A stretch of DNA of 64,000 nucleotides from Prochlorococcus sp. AG-418-O03. GTDB lineage: Bacteria; Cyanobacteriota; Cyanobacteriia; PCC-6307; Cyanobiaceae. Shown piece after piece: positions 10,952-19,608 of this stretch (positions within the stretch are counted from its first letter, which is position 1; every line of letters begins with the position of its first letter). The translations under genes and the position numbers were made by a program. The stretch lies in assembly GCA_003213855.1 (NCBI GenBank), contig QCMJ01000002.1, forward strand, positions 1 through 64,000, given 5' to 3'. Under the pieces are notes generated by a model that ran no database searches, was not told where the DNA came from, and worked only from the letters and a program-made list of their open reading frames with translations.

Positions 10952-11245
10952 ATGCCTTTCTTTATAAAAACTGAAATTATAAAAAAAGAATACTTAATTA
11001 ATCATTATTTAAAACAAAAAATAATTAACGAACATATTGATTGGATAAAAAAATTAAAAAAAAAGGGTATCAATATAAAAAGTGGTTTTTTAGTAGATGA
11101 ATTAAAGAAGCCAGGTGACGGCGGATTACTAATCCTTGAGATGAATAATTATAAAAATGCACTAAAAATCATTAAGAATGATCCAATGATTAAAAATGAT
11201 CTAGTTGAATGGAAATTAAATGAGTGGATAGATTCAAATAAATAA
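10952..11245 (+). CDS. YCII-related domain protein
   Basis: A 97-aa protein with the short alpha-beta pattern of the YCII family (IINEHIDWIKKL, then GDGGLLILEMNNYKNALKII ending in an acidic and aromatic tail). Function is unknown; some family members are small dehydrogenase-like or stress proteins. Its start directly abuts the glutamate synthase stop, so it is probably translated from the same mRNA. It is very lysine- and isoleucine-rich, like the rest of this genome. Confidence 0.7.
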   Translation: MPFFIKTEIIKKEYLINHYLKQKIINEHIDWIKKLKKKGINIKSGFLVDELKKPGDGGLLILEMNNYKNALKIIKNDPMIKNDLVEWKLNEWIDSNK

Positions 11246-11251
11246 AAATGA

Positions 11252-12145
11252 CTATCTTGGATACTTTTTCATAAGTTTTTGAATTTCTTCAGCATGGTAA
11301 CTGCTACGAGTTAAAGGAGAACTAACTACTTGCATAAAGTCCAAATCTTTTTCCCCGAAAATTTTATAATAATTAAATTTTGAGGGACTCACAAATCTTT
11401 GAACAGGTAAATGATTAGGGCCAGGAGATAAGTATTGGCCAATAGTAACAATATCAACACTATTACTTTTTAAATCCTTAAGAAGACTTAAGACCTCTTC
11501 ATCTTTTTCCCCTAAACCAAGCATAAAACCGGACTTTGTATAAACTTTGGGAGAATATTCTCTGGTTCTTTTAAGCAACTCAAGAGTTCTCTCATATTTA
11601 CCCTGAGGTCTTACTTTTTTATATAGCGAAGACACAGTCTCAATATTATGGTTTAAAACGTTTGGATTTGAATCAAGAACTTTTTCAAGCGCTTTCCAGT
11701 TGCCACAAAGATCAGGTATTAAAAGCTCAATAGTAGTTTCAGGAGATTTTTTTCTTACTTGATAAACACATTCAAAAAATTGAGATGCTCCCCCATCCTC
11801 AAGATCGTCTCTATTAACTGATGTGATTACAACATGTTTAAGTTGCATTCTATAAACAGCTTCGGCTAAGCGATATGGTTCTGTTGGATCTAATTCTCTT
11901 TTAGATCTATCAAAATCAATATCGCAATATGGACATGCCCTAGTACAGCCAGGACCCATTATGAGGAAAGTGGCAGTTCCACTTGCAAAACATTCACCAA
12001 TATTTGGACAACTTGCTTCTTGACATACAGTATTGAGATTTAAATCATTTAACAAATTTGCAGTATTCCCTATTCTTTCAACTTGCGGAGCTTTTACTCT
12101 TAACCAATCAGGTTTTGAAATTAAACTATTGTAATTATTAGTCAA
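11252..12145 (-). CDS. lipA: Lipoyl synthase
   Basis: A 297-aa radical SAM enzyme that inserts two sulfurs into protein-bound octanoyl groups. The auxiliary cluster cysteines are C41, C46 and C52 (C-x4-C-x5-C), and the radical SAM cluster is CTRACPYC at C67, C71 and C74. The C-terminal RSSYHAEE motif carries the serine that ligates the auxiliary cluster. It converges on the YCII-like gene with 6 bases between stops. Confidence 0.97.
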   Translation of the reverse strand: MTNNYNSLISKPDWLRVKAPQVERIGNTANLLNDLNLNTVCQEASCPNIGECFASGTATFLIMGPGCTRACPYCDIDFDRSKRELDPTEPYRLAEAVYRMQLKHVVITSVNRDDLEDGGASQFFECVYQVRKKSPETTIELLIPDLCGNWKALEKVLDSNPNVLNHNIETVSSLYKKVRPQGKYERTLELLKRTREYSPKVYTKSGFMLGLGEKDEEVLSLLKDLKSNSVDIVTIGQYLSPGPNHLPVQRFVSPSKFNYYKIFGEKDLDFMQVVSSPLTRSSYHAEEIQKLMKKYPR

Positions 12146-12436
12146 ATTAATTTTTCTAGCCTATATTCTTATTTTACTAAAAACATTTTGAATTAACTAT
12201 TAATAATTTCAAAAATGAAGCCTACTCAATAGAGGTCAAAAAATAAATGAATTTAATTAATCCGTCGACAGTTTGAAAGATCCTTATTCAAATTAATACT
12301 AACACTGTATTTTTGTTTCATAAACTAAAACTAGAACAAAATCTAGAACGTTATTTTTAATACAGATATCAAAACATTTTTATTTTACATTTTGTTAATA
12401 AGAAGAGGATTTTAATTATGTTTTTTGTACTAAAAA
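12146..12436. other. AT-rich spacer between lipA and the recombinase-like gene
   Basis: About 290 bases without a convincing gene; it should hold the divergent promoters. An AAGAGGA ribosome-binding-like stretch precedes an ATG at 12418 that reads only 20 codons in a different frame from the recombinase-like gene, through T-runs. No clear terminator or repeat is visible. Confidence 0.5.
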
Positions 12437-13111
12437 GTGTTTTTTTATTTATTTATTGGTACAGTAAAAAATATATGTAATAAAACATTGACTTTTAAAT
12501 TTAAAAGAAAGCGTTTTTTATTATCTGAAAAAAATAAAAACTCTAAAGCAATAGGTTATGCTAGAGCTACTCATGATGAATATGAATATTTAGAAGAGCA
12601 AATAAAAATTTTAAAGGAAGAGGGTTGCGGTTTAGTTTTCTCTGAATTGATAAGTTTAGATGAAGAAATCAAACCCCAACTCATTAAAGCTATAAATTGC
12701 TTATCTAAAGGCGATCAATTAATAATAACTCGTCTTGATCGAGCATTTAAAAATAAAAAAGAATGTTTGAAGACAATAAATAAACTTATTAATAGGGATA
12801 TTACATTGCGAACTTTGACTGGTTTTTTTGCAGCTAATGAATCAACTAAAGCAAATTCTTCAATTTTTAAGATTTTATATGAATTAGATAATTTAGAAGA
12901 CAAAAGTTTAGCTGAACGAAAAAAAGAAAAACTATTACGCAGAAAATTATCTGGAAATAATCTGGGAGGAAGGCCCAAAATAAGTCCTTTAAAAGAATCT
13001 TTAGTTATCAGATTACGTAATGAGGGATATTCATATCGATCAATCAGATCACAAACGGGAATTGCATTGTCAACAATAAGGAGAGTTATTTTGGAAGGAG
13101 AATTAATATAA
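12437..13111 (+). CDS. Small serine recombinase/resolvase-like protein with replaced catalytic Ser
   Basis: A 224-aa protein (GTG start as given). After a basic leader of about 37 residues comes a resolvase N-terminal domain: GYARAT at 40-45 aligns with the usual YARVST, putting Thr45 where the nucleophilic serine should be. The LDRAFKN motif matches the LDRLxRS region and keeps its arginine. A Hin-like helix-turn-helix follows (GGRPKI then GYSYRSIRSQTGIALSTIRRV, about 174-218). DNA binding is likely; strand exchange is doubtful. The start is uncertain: no ATG lies close before the domain, and an ATG with a better ribosome-binding site at 12418 is out of frame. One base separates it from the next gene. 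Confidence 0.75.
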   Translation: MFFYLFIGTVKNICNKTLTFKFKRKRFLLSEKNKNSKAIGYARATHDEYEYLEEQIKILKEEGCGLVFSELISLDEEIKPQLIKAINCLSKGDQLIITRLDRAFKNKKECLKTINKLINRDITLRTLTGFFAANESTKANSSIFKILYELDNLEDKSLAERKKEKLLRRKLSGNNLGGRPKISPLKESLVIRLRNEGYSYRSIRSQTGIALSTIRRVILEGELI

Positions 13112-13112
13112 A

Positions 13113-13325
13113 ATGCGTAATAAAGAAATTGAAAATTTAATTAAAGAAAATTTTAAAGATACAGCATTGCGTATTTATGAATTAGATAATGAAGATAGAA
13201 AAAGTTTGTTAGCAGAATATAGAGAATGGATAATGAATGATTTGGATTCTGAAGAGGTAATGATGTTACCTTATGAAGCATATACTGATAAATTAGACAC
13301 TAATTACTTAGACGATTTACTTTAG
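13113..13325 (+). CDS. Conserved-looking acidic 70-aa protein of unknown function
   Basis: A strongly acidic, helix-rich 70-residue protein (many D and E; ending DKLDTNYLDDLL). No family is recognised. It begins 2 bases after the stop of the recombinase-like gene, so the two are probably translationally coupled. Its 3' end overlaps the convergent beta-lactamase-like gene by 4 bases. It could be a partner or inhibitor of the recombinase-like protein, but that is only a guess from position. Confidence 0.6.
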   Translation: MRNKEIENLIKENFKDTALRIYELDNEDRKSLLAEYREWIMNDLDSEEVMMLPYEAYTDKLDTNYLDDLL

Positions 13326-14230
13326 TCCTTAGTAGTATATCTCTTATTAAATTCGTATACTTCTTTGGCTATTAATGGTAAGAAGGAAGTATCTTTAGAA
13401 TATTTTTCTCCATTACAAAAAACAACTAATAAAGTTTGTAAAGATTGACTATTAGTCCACCAAGCTGAATCGTGTCTAACTTCAGACATTAAGCCTGCTT
13501 TACTCCAAAGATTAATGCTTTCTGGTAATCCTTCACCCAAAAAACCATCTATTTGATTAAGAGAATCGTTTTTAAGAACAACTTTATTTAAATTTCTTTT
13601 TAAAAAACTTCGTAAATTTAAGTCATTTTTTTGATAATCAATATGAATCATAATTTCCTCCAAAACCCTTGCAGCTGAATCAGAATTCAAGGAGTTTCTA
13701 TTTTTATTATCATGTCCATAAAATTCTTTTTCACGACCAAATGGTCCATCATCCCAGGTCTTCTGACAGCAATTTATACCACTCAATTCCTCCCAATGTA
13801 AATCATGTAGCCAATCATTTATGATACTTCTTTGATATTTCCAATTTTCCCACAATTCTCCTTCAATACAAGGTCCACTTGTAGTTCCGGTAAGTAAATC
13901 AATTAAGAAGCTTGTTGCATTATTACTTGAGAAAGACAACATTTTCCGTACAGCATCAATAAGTTCATCAGATAATAATAAACTTCCTTTTTTAATCCAA
14001 TGAAATGCAGCAAGGCCATAAACCAACTTGACTATGCTGGCAGGATAAACCATTTTTTTATTATTAATACCAGTTCCAGATCCTTTACTTACACGATTAT
14101 TTTCACTTTTATAATTAATCCAAGTTATAGCAATATCGTCTCTTGAAAAATCTTTATTATGAGAACATACTCTCCCTAAAATATCATTTAGGGCTAGACC
14201 CATCTCTTTACTAAAATAGTAAAAGGACAT
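13322..14230 (-). CDS. Class A beta-lactamase-fold serine hydrolase
   Basis: A 302-aa protein with the penicillin-recognising signature. SxxK is S65-I-V-K68 (VYPASIVKL), the second motif is in SSNNATS (about 101-107), and KTG appears as KAG at 244-246. There is no signal peptide, so it may be cytoplasmic or the start may lie elsewhere. The family includes beta-lactamases, DD-peptidases and esterases; here a cell-wall peptide or amide role is more plausible than antibiotic resistance. It is divergent from an NlpC/P60 hydrolase with only 3 bases between start codons. Confidence 0.8.
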   Translation of the reverse strand: MSFYYFSKEMGLALNDILGRVCSHNKDFSRDDIAITWINYKSENNRVSKGSGTGINNKKMVYPASIVKLVYGLAAFHWIKKGSLLLSDELIDAVRKMLSFSSNNATSFLIDLLTGTTSGPCIEGELWENWKYQRSIINDWLHDLHWEELSGINCCQKTWDDGPFGREKEFYGHDNKNRNSLNSDSAARVLEEIMIHIDYQKNDLNLRSFLKRNLNKVVLKNDSLNQIDGFLGEGLPESINLWSKAGLMSEVRHDSAWWTNSQSLQTLLVVFCNGEKYSKDTSFLPLIAKEVYEFNKRYTTKD

Positions 14231-14233
14231 TGT

Positions 14234-14992
14234 ATGGCAAGTTATGAAAATCCTATCTCACTATTTAAACAAACTAATTTTTCAAAAACTATTTGGTGGA
14301 AATTAAAAGTTAATATTTCTGGATATCAAAATAAAACAGAAAATAAATTAGTTACTGAAATATTTAAAAATAGAATTTTTAGGCTTATTTATCCAAATAT
14401 TTATCAAAACAACCATAAATTTTCAAGAATACTAATTCAACTATATGAAGATGGTTACATCTGTTGGATAAATTTAGATGGATTGATTATTGAAAAATAT
14501 GAATTAAATAAAAGTGAGATTTTAAAAAATGAGCACTTCCTTATAAAAGATGAAATTACCTCAATTTTAAAATGGATCAAGGATCAAGCTGAATTAACTA
14601 ATGAATACCTTTGGGGAGGTACATTAGGACCCAATTTTGATTGTTCCGGTTTAATTCAGACTGCTTTTTTAAAGCATCGCATTCATATACCTCGAGACTC
14701 TTATCAAATAAAAAGTTTTTGTAAACATCTTTTTTATTTCAAAGAGTCTTATGCAGCTCTAAGACCTGGCGATCTTTTATTTTTTGGAAATATAGAAAAA
14801 TGTGATCATATTGGTATCTACAAAGGAGACGGTTTGTATTACCATAGCTCTGGAAAGGATTTTGGTAGAAATGGAATAGGATTAGATACCCTAAAACAGT
14901 CTAATGATAAAATCTCATTGCATTATAAATCAAAGTTTTTTTCGGCAGGAAGAGTTGTTAGAAATTACAGATGGGACAGAACAATACGTTAA
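14234..14992 (+). CDS. NlpC/P60 family peptidoglycan endopeptidase
   Basis: A 252-aa protein with a C-terminal NlpC/P60 cysteine peptidase domain: Cys137 (NFDCSGL), His192 (CDHIGIY) and His204 (YYHSSG) form the expected triad. An N-terminal region of about 110 residues looks like the SH3b-type domains of cyanobacterial relatives that cut D-Glu to diamino-acid bonds. No signal peptide is seen. It is divergent from the beta-lactamase-fold gene, and the pairing suggests shared cell-wall peptide turnover. Confidence 0.88.
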   Translation: MASYENPISLFKQTNFSKTIWWKLKVNISGYQNKTENKLVTEIFKNRIFRLIYPNIYQNNHKFSRILIQLYEDGYICWINLDGLIIEKYELNKSEILKNEHFLIKDEITSILKWIKDQAELTNEYLWGGTLGPNFDCSGLIQTAFLKHRIHIPRDSYQIKSFCKHLFYFKESYAALRPGDLLFFGNIEKCDHIGIYKGDGLYYHSSGKDFGRNGIGLDTLKQSNDKISLHYKSKFFSAGRVVRNYRWDRTIR

Positions 14993-15056
14993 TAAGTAGA
15001 GCTCACCTTTTAATTTAAAATTAAATTTAAATATTACTTATTCTTTTATTTAGGAA

Positions 15057-15656
15057 TTACCCAGCAGTCCAAATATTTTTAATAATTGGCATTATGGTAT
15101 CTAAGTGTAATGTCCCAACAAGTAGCCAAGCAAAAACAGCTCCTCCACAACCTCCTAACCAAAATCCACTTGTAAAATCAGCCCAACCAGCTCTTGTAAA
15201 TAAATCCTTTGGCGGATTATTAACAGTAGCATCTGGAGGTTGAACATTAGGTGCTTTACCGGGTGCATTATAAAGAACTAATAGTGCTGTCAAAATATGA
15301 ACAGCTCCAATAGCCGCAAGAAGGCCAGCAGTTAGAGCAAATTCAGAATTTCTTAGTGGGCCAGTCATAGTGAAAGGACCGTATAGGAGATATCCAAAAG
15401 CTGCTCCAGTTTCTAAGCCTCTAAAATTAGGAGAAATACCTTCTCTATAAAAAGGTAAATTATTTATAAAAGCTTTTGTAAAATAGCCACTATTAACTGG
15501 TGTAGCTAAATTACCAACACATGGATCAGCAACTGTTTTTACTGCCCATTGTTCTGCAACACCAATATCATTTGGTTGTACAGAATTATCTATGTATTTC
15601 TCATCAAACTTAATTGAACTTGTTGATTCTGAGAATGATTTTTGAAAGTCGCTCAT
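15057..15656 (-). CDS. psaL: Photosystem I subunit XI (PsaL)
   Basis: A 199-aa PsaL with hydrophobic segments at about 80-100, 105-130 and 165-190 and the [25 protein letters not shown]-terminal block. PsaL holds PSI trimers together in cyanobacteria. It is about 30 aa longer than many plastid forms because of an N-terminal extension. It lies 27 bases downstream of psaI. Confidence 0.98.
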   Translation of the reverse strand: MSDFQKSFSESTSSIKFDEKYIDNSVQPNDIGVAEQWAVKTVADPCVGNLATPVNSGYFTKAFINNLPFYREGISPNFRGLETGAAFGYLLYGPFTMTGPLRNSEFALTAGLLAAIGAVHILTALLVLYNAPGKAPNVQPPDATVNNPPKDLFTRAGWADFTSGFWLGGCGGAVFAWLLVGTLHLDTIMPIIKNIWTAG

Positions 15657-15683
15657 TTTTTTAATAGTTTAGTGTTTAATAAT

Positions 15684-15797
15684 TTATTCAGTTGCTGTAA
15701 TAAATCTTCCAATTAATACGATAAAAACAGCAGGCATTGCTATACCAATTAATGGAACAAAAATTGAGGGTAATAGACTTGGTAAATCAGATGGCAT
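15684..15797 (-). CDS. psaI: Photosystem I subunit VIII (PsaI)
   Basis: A 37-residue membrane peptide beginning MPSDLPSLLPSIFVPLIG and ending GRFITATE, with one transmembrane helix at about 10-31. The size, the single helix and the position directly before psaL identify it. PsaI helps bind PsaL to the PSI core, which fits the shared transcript psaI-psaL. Confidence 0.93.
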   Translation of the reverse strand: MPSDLPSLLPSIFVPLIGIAMPAVFIVLIGRFITATE

Positions 15798-15889
15798 AGT
15801 TCTTTAAACATCTTTAAACACTTTAGTATTTATCTGCGAAATAGTGTTAATTTTATTGCTGGATGATATAAAAATTATTAACTTTTTAC

Positions 15890-16282
15890 ATGTTAAATTT
15901 TTTCGCAATTGTACTTATTATTTTTATAGGAATATTATTTCTAGTTTTAAAAAAAAGAAGCTTTAGAAAGTTAATAAATAAAGGCAAATCGCATTCTGTT
16001 AAATTAAAAAAAATTAGAAAAAATAATAATAAATTTCTATCTAATAAAAAAAGTTTTTTATACGATCACGAAGCAAAAAAGTACTCATTATTTTATAAAA
16101 ATTCTCAAAGAAATAAAATGTTTAATCTTTTTCAGGGAAATACAGAAGAAAAATTAAAAGCATTAAAAATTGCGGAAGAATTGTCTGACAAATCAACATT
16201 ATCAATTTTACGACAAGGCTTAAGAGATATGTCTCCTGAAGTGGTTAAAATTTCAGCTTTATTAATAAGAAAATTTAAGTAA
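15890..16282 (+). CDS. Hypothetical membrane-anchored basic protein
   Basis: 130 aa with one N-terminal transmembrane helix (about 2-21), then a very basic low-complexity region (lysine/asparagine-rich, about 22-60), then a C-terminal helical stretch that looks like one HEAT-type repeat (EEKLKALKIAEEL to SPEVVKISALLIRKFK). No specific function is recognised. It is divergent from psaI-psaL and converges on a glycosyltransferase 4 bases away. Confidence 0.6.
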   Translation: MLNFFAIVLIIFIGILFLVLKKRSFRKLINKGKSHSVKLKKIRKNNNKFLSNKKSFLYDHEAKKYSLFYKNSQRNKMFNLFQGNTEEKLKALKIAEELSDKSTLSILRQGLRDMSPEVVKISALLIRKFK

Positions 16283-16286
16283 AAAT

Positions 16287-17249
16287 TTAATTTTGATTGG
16301 CACTACTTATTGACCTTATTCTATAAATTGGACGACTTTGACTTTCATGATATGTCCTAATTAAAAGTTCGCTCAATAATCCAAAGCTAAATAATTGAAC
16401 CCCAGCAATTCCCAATATTAATGCAAACATTAACAACGGACGATTTCCAATATCCTCACCCATTATTTTTAAAACTATCAAATAGGAACTCATTGCAAGG
16501 CTAATCAATATACTTATGATTCCAACAAAACCAAATCCATACATCGGTCTTGTTAAAAATTTTGTCATAAACCAAACAGTTAGTAAATCCATCAAAACTC
16601 TAAAAGTTCTATCTATTCCATATTTGCTAGATCCATATTGCCTGCTTCTATGATTGACTTTAATTTCTTTGATTCTTGCGCCTTCAATATTTGCTAATAC
16701 GGGCAAAAACCTGTGAAGTTCTCCATACAATTTAATATCATCAATTATTTCTTTCTTAAAAGCTTTTAATGAACATCCATAGTCATGCAACTTCAAACCT
16801 GTTACGAGACCTATTAATTTATTCGCTATTTTTGATGGTATCTTTCTATTAATTAATTTATCTTTTCTATCAAACCTCCATCCGCAAATCAAATCGTAGC
16901 CATTATTAATTTCTGAAATTAATATCGGAATATCATTTGGATCATTCTGTAAATCACCATCCAAAGTAATAACAATATCGCCTTTAGAGTTATCAAAGCC
17001 AGCTGACATTGCTGCAGTTTGCCCATAATTTTTGCGAAGGGAAATCACTGACAATTCTTTAATTTTGAGAGTTAATTGTTTTAATACTTGTTGAGTATTA
17101 TCTTTAGAACCATCATTTACAACAATTAATTCAAAATTATATTTATGAAATGACATTACATTTATAACTTCATCTAATAAAAAACCAATACTTTCACTTT
17201 CATTGAAAACAGGGACGATAATAGAAATTAATTGTTTAATATCTGACAT
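16287..17249 (-). CDS. Family 2 glycosyltransferase, polyprenyl-phosphate sugar transferase-like
   Basis: A 320-aa GT-A enzyme with IIVPVFNESESI, VNDGSKDNT and the metal-binding DGDLQNDP motif, followed by two C-terminal transmembrane helices (about 235-260 and 270-295). This layout matches dolichyl/undecaprenyl-phosphate mannosyl- or glucosyltransferases that charge lipid carriers for envelope glycans. The sugar cannot be read from sequence. It follows the psaAB terminator but is probably an independent unit. Confidence 0.9.
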   Translation of the reverse strand: MSDIKQLISIIVPVFNESESIGFLLDEVINVMSFHKYNFELIVVNDGSKDNTQQVLKQLTLKIKELSVISLRKNYGQTAAMSAGFDNSKGDIVITLDGDLQNDPNDIPILISEINNGYDLICGWRFDRKDKLINRKIPSKIANKLIGLVTGLKLHDYGCSLKAFKKEIIDDIKLYGELHRFLPVLANIEGARIKEIKVNHRSRQYGSSKYGIDRTFRVLMDLLTVWFMTKFLTRPMYGFGFVGIISILISLAMSSYLIVLKIMGEDIGNRPLLMFALILGIAGVQLFSFGLLSELLIRTYHESQSRPIYRIRSISSANQN

Positions 17250-17310
17250 TTATATTTAATAATAATTATATAATTTTAACTTAATTTAGAACACTAAAAT
17301 TAAACAAAAA

Positions 17311-17334
17311 AAATCACCACAAACGTGGTGATTT
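17311..17334 (-). terminator. Intrinsic terminator of psaA-psaB
   Basis: AAATCACCAC and GTGGTGATTT form a perfect 10-bp stem with a 4-base loop, about 20 bases after the psaB stop. On the minus strand the stem is followed by a T-rich run, as expected of a rho-independent terminator. Confidence 0.9.
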
Positions 17335-17352
17335 AAATTATTTATGGAAAAT

Positions 17353-19581
17353 TTAACCAAACGTACCTGAAGTTGATGCGATAACAAATGCACCAAATGT
17401 AAGTATGTTCCCAATCGTGAAATGTGCAAGTCCAACTAATCTAGCTTGAACAATTGAAAGTGCAACTGGCTTATCTCTCCAGCCAACAAGGTTAGCTATT
17501 GGAGTACGCTGATGTGCCCAAACTAATGTTTCAATTAATTCTTGCCAGTAACCACGCCATGATATTAAGAACATAAAACCAGTAGCCCAAACTAAGTGAC
17601 CGAATAGGAACATCCAGGCCCAAGGAGATAAAGAGTTAACTCCGAATGGATTATATCCGTTAATAAGTTGAGCTGAATTTAACCAGAGATAATCTCTGAA
17701 CCAACCCATTAGATAAGTTCCTGATTCATTAAATTGCGCAACATTACCCTGCCATATTGCTAAATGTTTCCAATGCCAGTAGAAAGTGACCCATGCTATT
17801 AAATTTAATGCCCAGAACATAGCTAAGTACATGGCGTCCCAAGATGAACTATCACAAGTACCTCCACGTCCAGGACCATCGCAAGGGAATGCATATCCTA
17901 AATCTTTCTTATCAGGAATTAACTTAGTTCCTCTAGCATCAAGCGCACCTTTGATAAGGATTAAAGCAGTTGTATGAAGACCTAAAGCGATAGCATGGTG
18001 GACTAAGAAATCTGCAGGACCGATAGGTAAGAAAGCACTTAATGCATCTTGTCTATTAATAAGATCCATCCAGTAATGATTACCTGGTAATGAATTAGCA
18101 GCGAGACTTGCTGAACTTGTGGGATCAGATAATAAAGCATTAAAGCCGTACATCATCTTACCTTGAGCGGCTTGAACGAATTGAGCAAATACTGGCTCAA
18201 TTAGAATTTGCTTTTCAGGGTTACCAAAAGCTACAACAACGTCGTTATGAACATAAATTCCAAGAGTGTGGAATCCTAGCAACATTGTTACCCAGCTAAG
18301 GTGACTTATCAAAGCTTCCTTTGTTCCAAGAACTCTTGCTAATACATTATCTTTATTTAATTCAGGATCATAATCTCTTACAAAGAAAATAGCTCCGTGT
18401 GCAAATGCACCAACCATCAAGAACATTGCTATGTACTGATGATGACTATATAAAGCAGATTGTGTAGTGTAGTCCCTGGCAATAAAAGCGTAAGAAGGAA
18501 GTGCACCCATATGTTGCGCTACAAGAGAAGTTGCTACACCAAGTGATGCTAATGCTAGTCCAAGTTGGAAATGTAGTGAATTATTTACAGTTTCGTAAAT
18601 TCCATCATGATTAATTCCGAAACTACCTTTATGAGGATCATTAGGGTGTCTTGTATTATGAGCTTCTGTAATTTCTTTGAGGCTATGACCAATACCAAAA
18701 GTATTTCTATACATATGACCAGCAATTACAAAAACTGTTCCAATCGCAATATGATGATGCGCAATATCAGTAAGCCATAATGCTTCACTTTGAGGATGTA
18801 GACCACCTAAGAAAGTAAAGATTGCTGTGCCAGCTCCCTCAGCTGTTCCAAATACTTGGTCCAGAGAATCAGGATTTTGAGCATATGCTCCCCAGTTTAA
18901 AGTAAAGAAAGGAGCTAATCCTGCAGGGTGTGGAAGGACTGTTAACCAATTATCCCAACCTACATGCTGTCCTCTTGATTCAGGTATAGCAACATGAACT
19001 AAATGACCTGTCCAAGCAATACTACTAAAACCAAATAAGACTGCTAAATGATGATTTAATCTTGACTCTGCATTTTTAAACCAAGCTAAAGAAGGTCTGA
19101 ATTTTGGTTGTAAATGTAACCAACCTGCAAATAGAGTCCAACAAGCCAAAATACTCATGAATATTGAAGCTTGGAAGAGTTGCTCATTAGTTCTCATTCC
19201 AATTGTGTACCACCAATGATAGAGACCTGAGTAAGCTATGTTTACTGGCCCACTAGCTCCAGCTTGTGTCATTGCTTCTGTGATACCAGATCCGAAATGA
19301 GGATCCCAAATAGCATGGGCTATAGGGCGAACATGAGTTGGATCAAGTACAAATTGCTCGAAGTTACCTTGCCAAGCAATATGAAATAAGTTACCAGCCA
19401 CCCAGAGGGCGATTATTGCTAGATGACCAAAATGTGTAGAGAAAAGCTTCTGATAAAGCTTTTCTTCGGTCATACCGTCATGACTTTCAAAGTCGTGAGC
19501 AGTAGCTATTCCGTACCATATTCGTCGGGTTGTAGGGTCCTGAGCTAGACCCTGGTTAAATGATGGAAATTTTGTTGCCAT
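17353..19581 (-). CDS. psaB: Photosystem I P700 apoprotein A2
   Basis: A 742-aa, 11-helix reaction-centre subunit that binds P700 chlorophyll, the antenna and half of the FX cluster. The FX loop [12 protein letters not shown] is at about residues 565-576. The N-terminus ([24 protein letters not shown]) and length are typical. It follows psaA by 27 bases and shares its transcript. Confidence 0.99.
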   Translation of the reverse strand: MATKFPSFNQGLAQDPTTRRIWYGIATAHDFESHDGMTEEKLYQKLFSTHFGHLAIIALWVAGNLFHIAWQGNFEQFVLDPTHVRPIAHAIWDPHFGSGITEAMTQAGASGPVNIAYSGLYHWWYTIGMRTNEQLFQASIFMSILACWTLFAGWLHLQPKFRPSLAWFKNAESRLNHHLAVLFGFSSIAWTGHLVHVAIPESRGQHVGWDNWLTVLPHPAGLAPFFTLNWGAYAQNPDSLDQVFGTAEGAGTAIFTFLGGLHPQSEALWLTDIAHHHIAIGTVFVIAGHMYRNTFGIGHSLKEITEAHNTRHPNDPHKGSFGINHDGIYETVNNSLHFQLGLALASLGVATSLVAQHMGALPSYAFIARDYTTQSALYSHHQYIAMFLMVGAFAHGAIFFVRDYDPELNKDNVLARVLGTKEALISHLSWVTMLLGFHTLGIYVHNDVVVAFGNPEKQILIEPVFAQFVQAAQGKMMYGFNALLSDPTSSASLAANSLPGNHYWMDLINRQDALSAFLPIGPADFLVHHAIALGLHTTALILIKGALDARGTKLIPDKKDLGYAFPCDGPGRGGTCDSSSWDAMYLAMFWALNLIAWVTFYWHWKHLAIWQGNVAQFNESGTYLMGWFRDYLWLNSAQLINGYNPFGVNSLSPWAWMFLFGHLVWATGFMFLISWRGYWQELIETLVWAHQRTPIANLVGWRDKPVALSIVQARLVGLAHFTIGNILTFGAFVIASTSGTFG

Positions 19582-19608
19582 TGAATTAAAAAGGTGAAGT
19601 TCAGGTAA

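Noticed and set aside
12418..12480. 20-codon ORF with a good ribosome-binding site before the recombinase-like gene
   Set aside because: Too short and low in complexity; may instead mark the true but frameshifted start of the recombinase-like gene, so it is mentioned there only.
13322..14230. Antibiotic-resistance beta-lactamase
   Set aside because: No signal peptide, KAG instead of KTG, and chromosomal pairing with a wall hydrolase; resistance is not supported.
16283..16286. Intrinsic terminator between the convergent genes at 16.28 kb
   Set aside because: The 4-base gap gives no room, and no clear hairpin with a T-run was seen at the gene ends.
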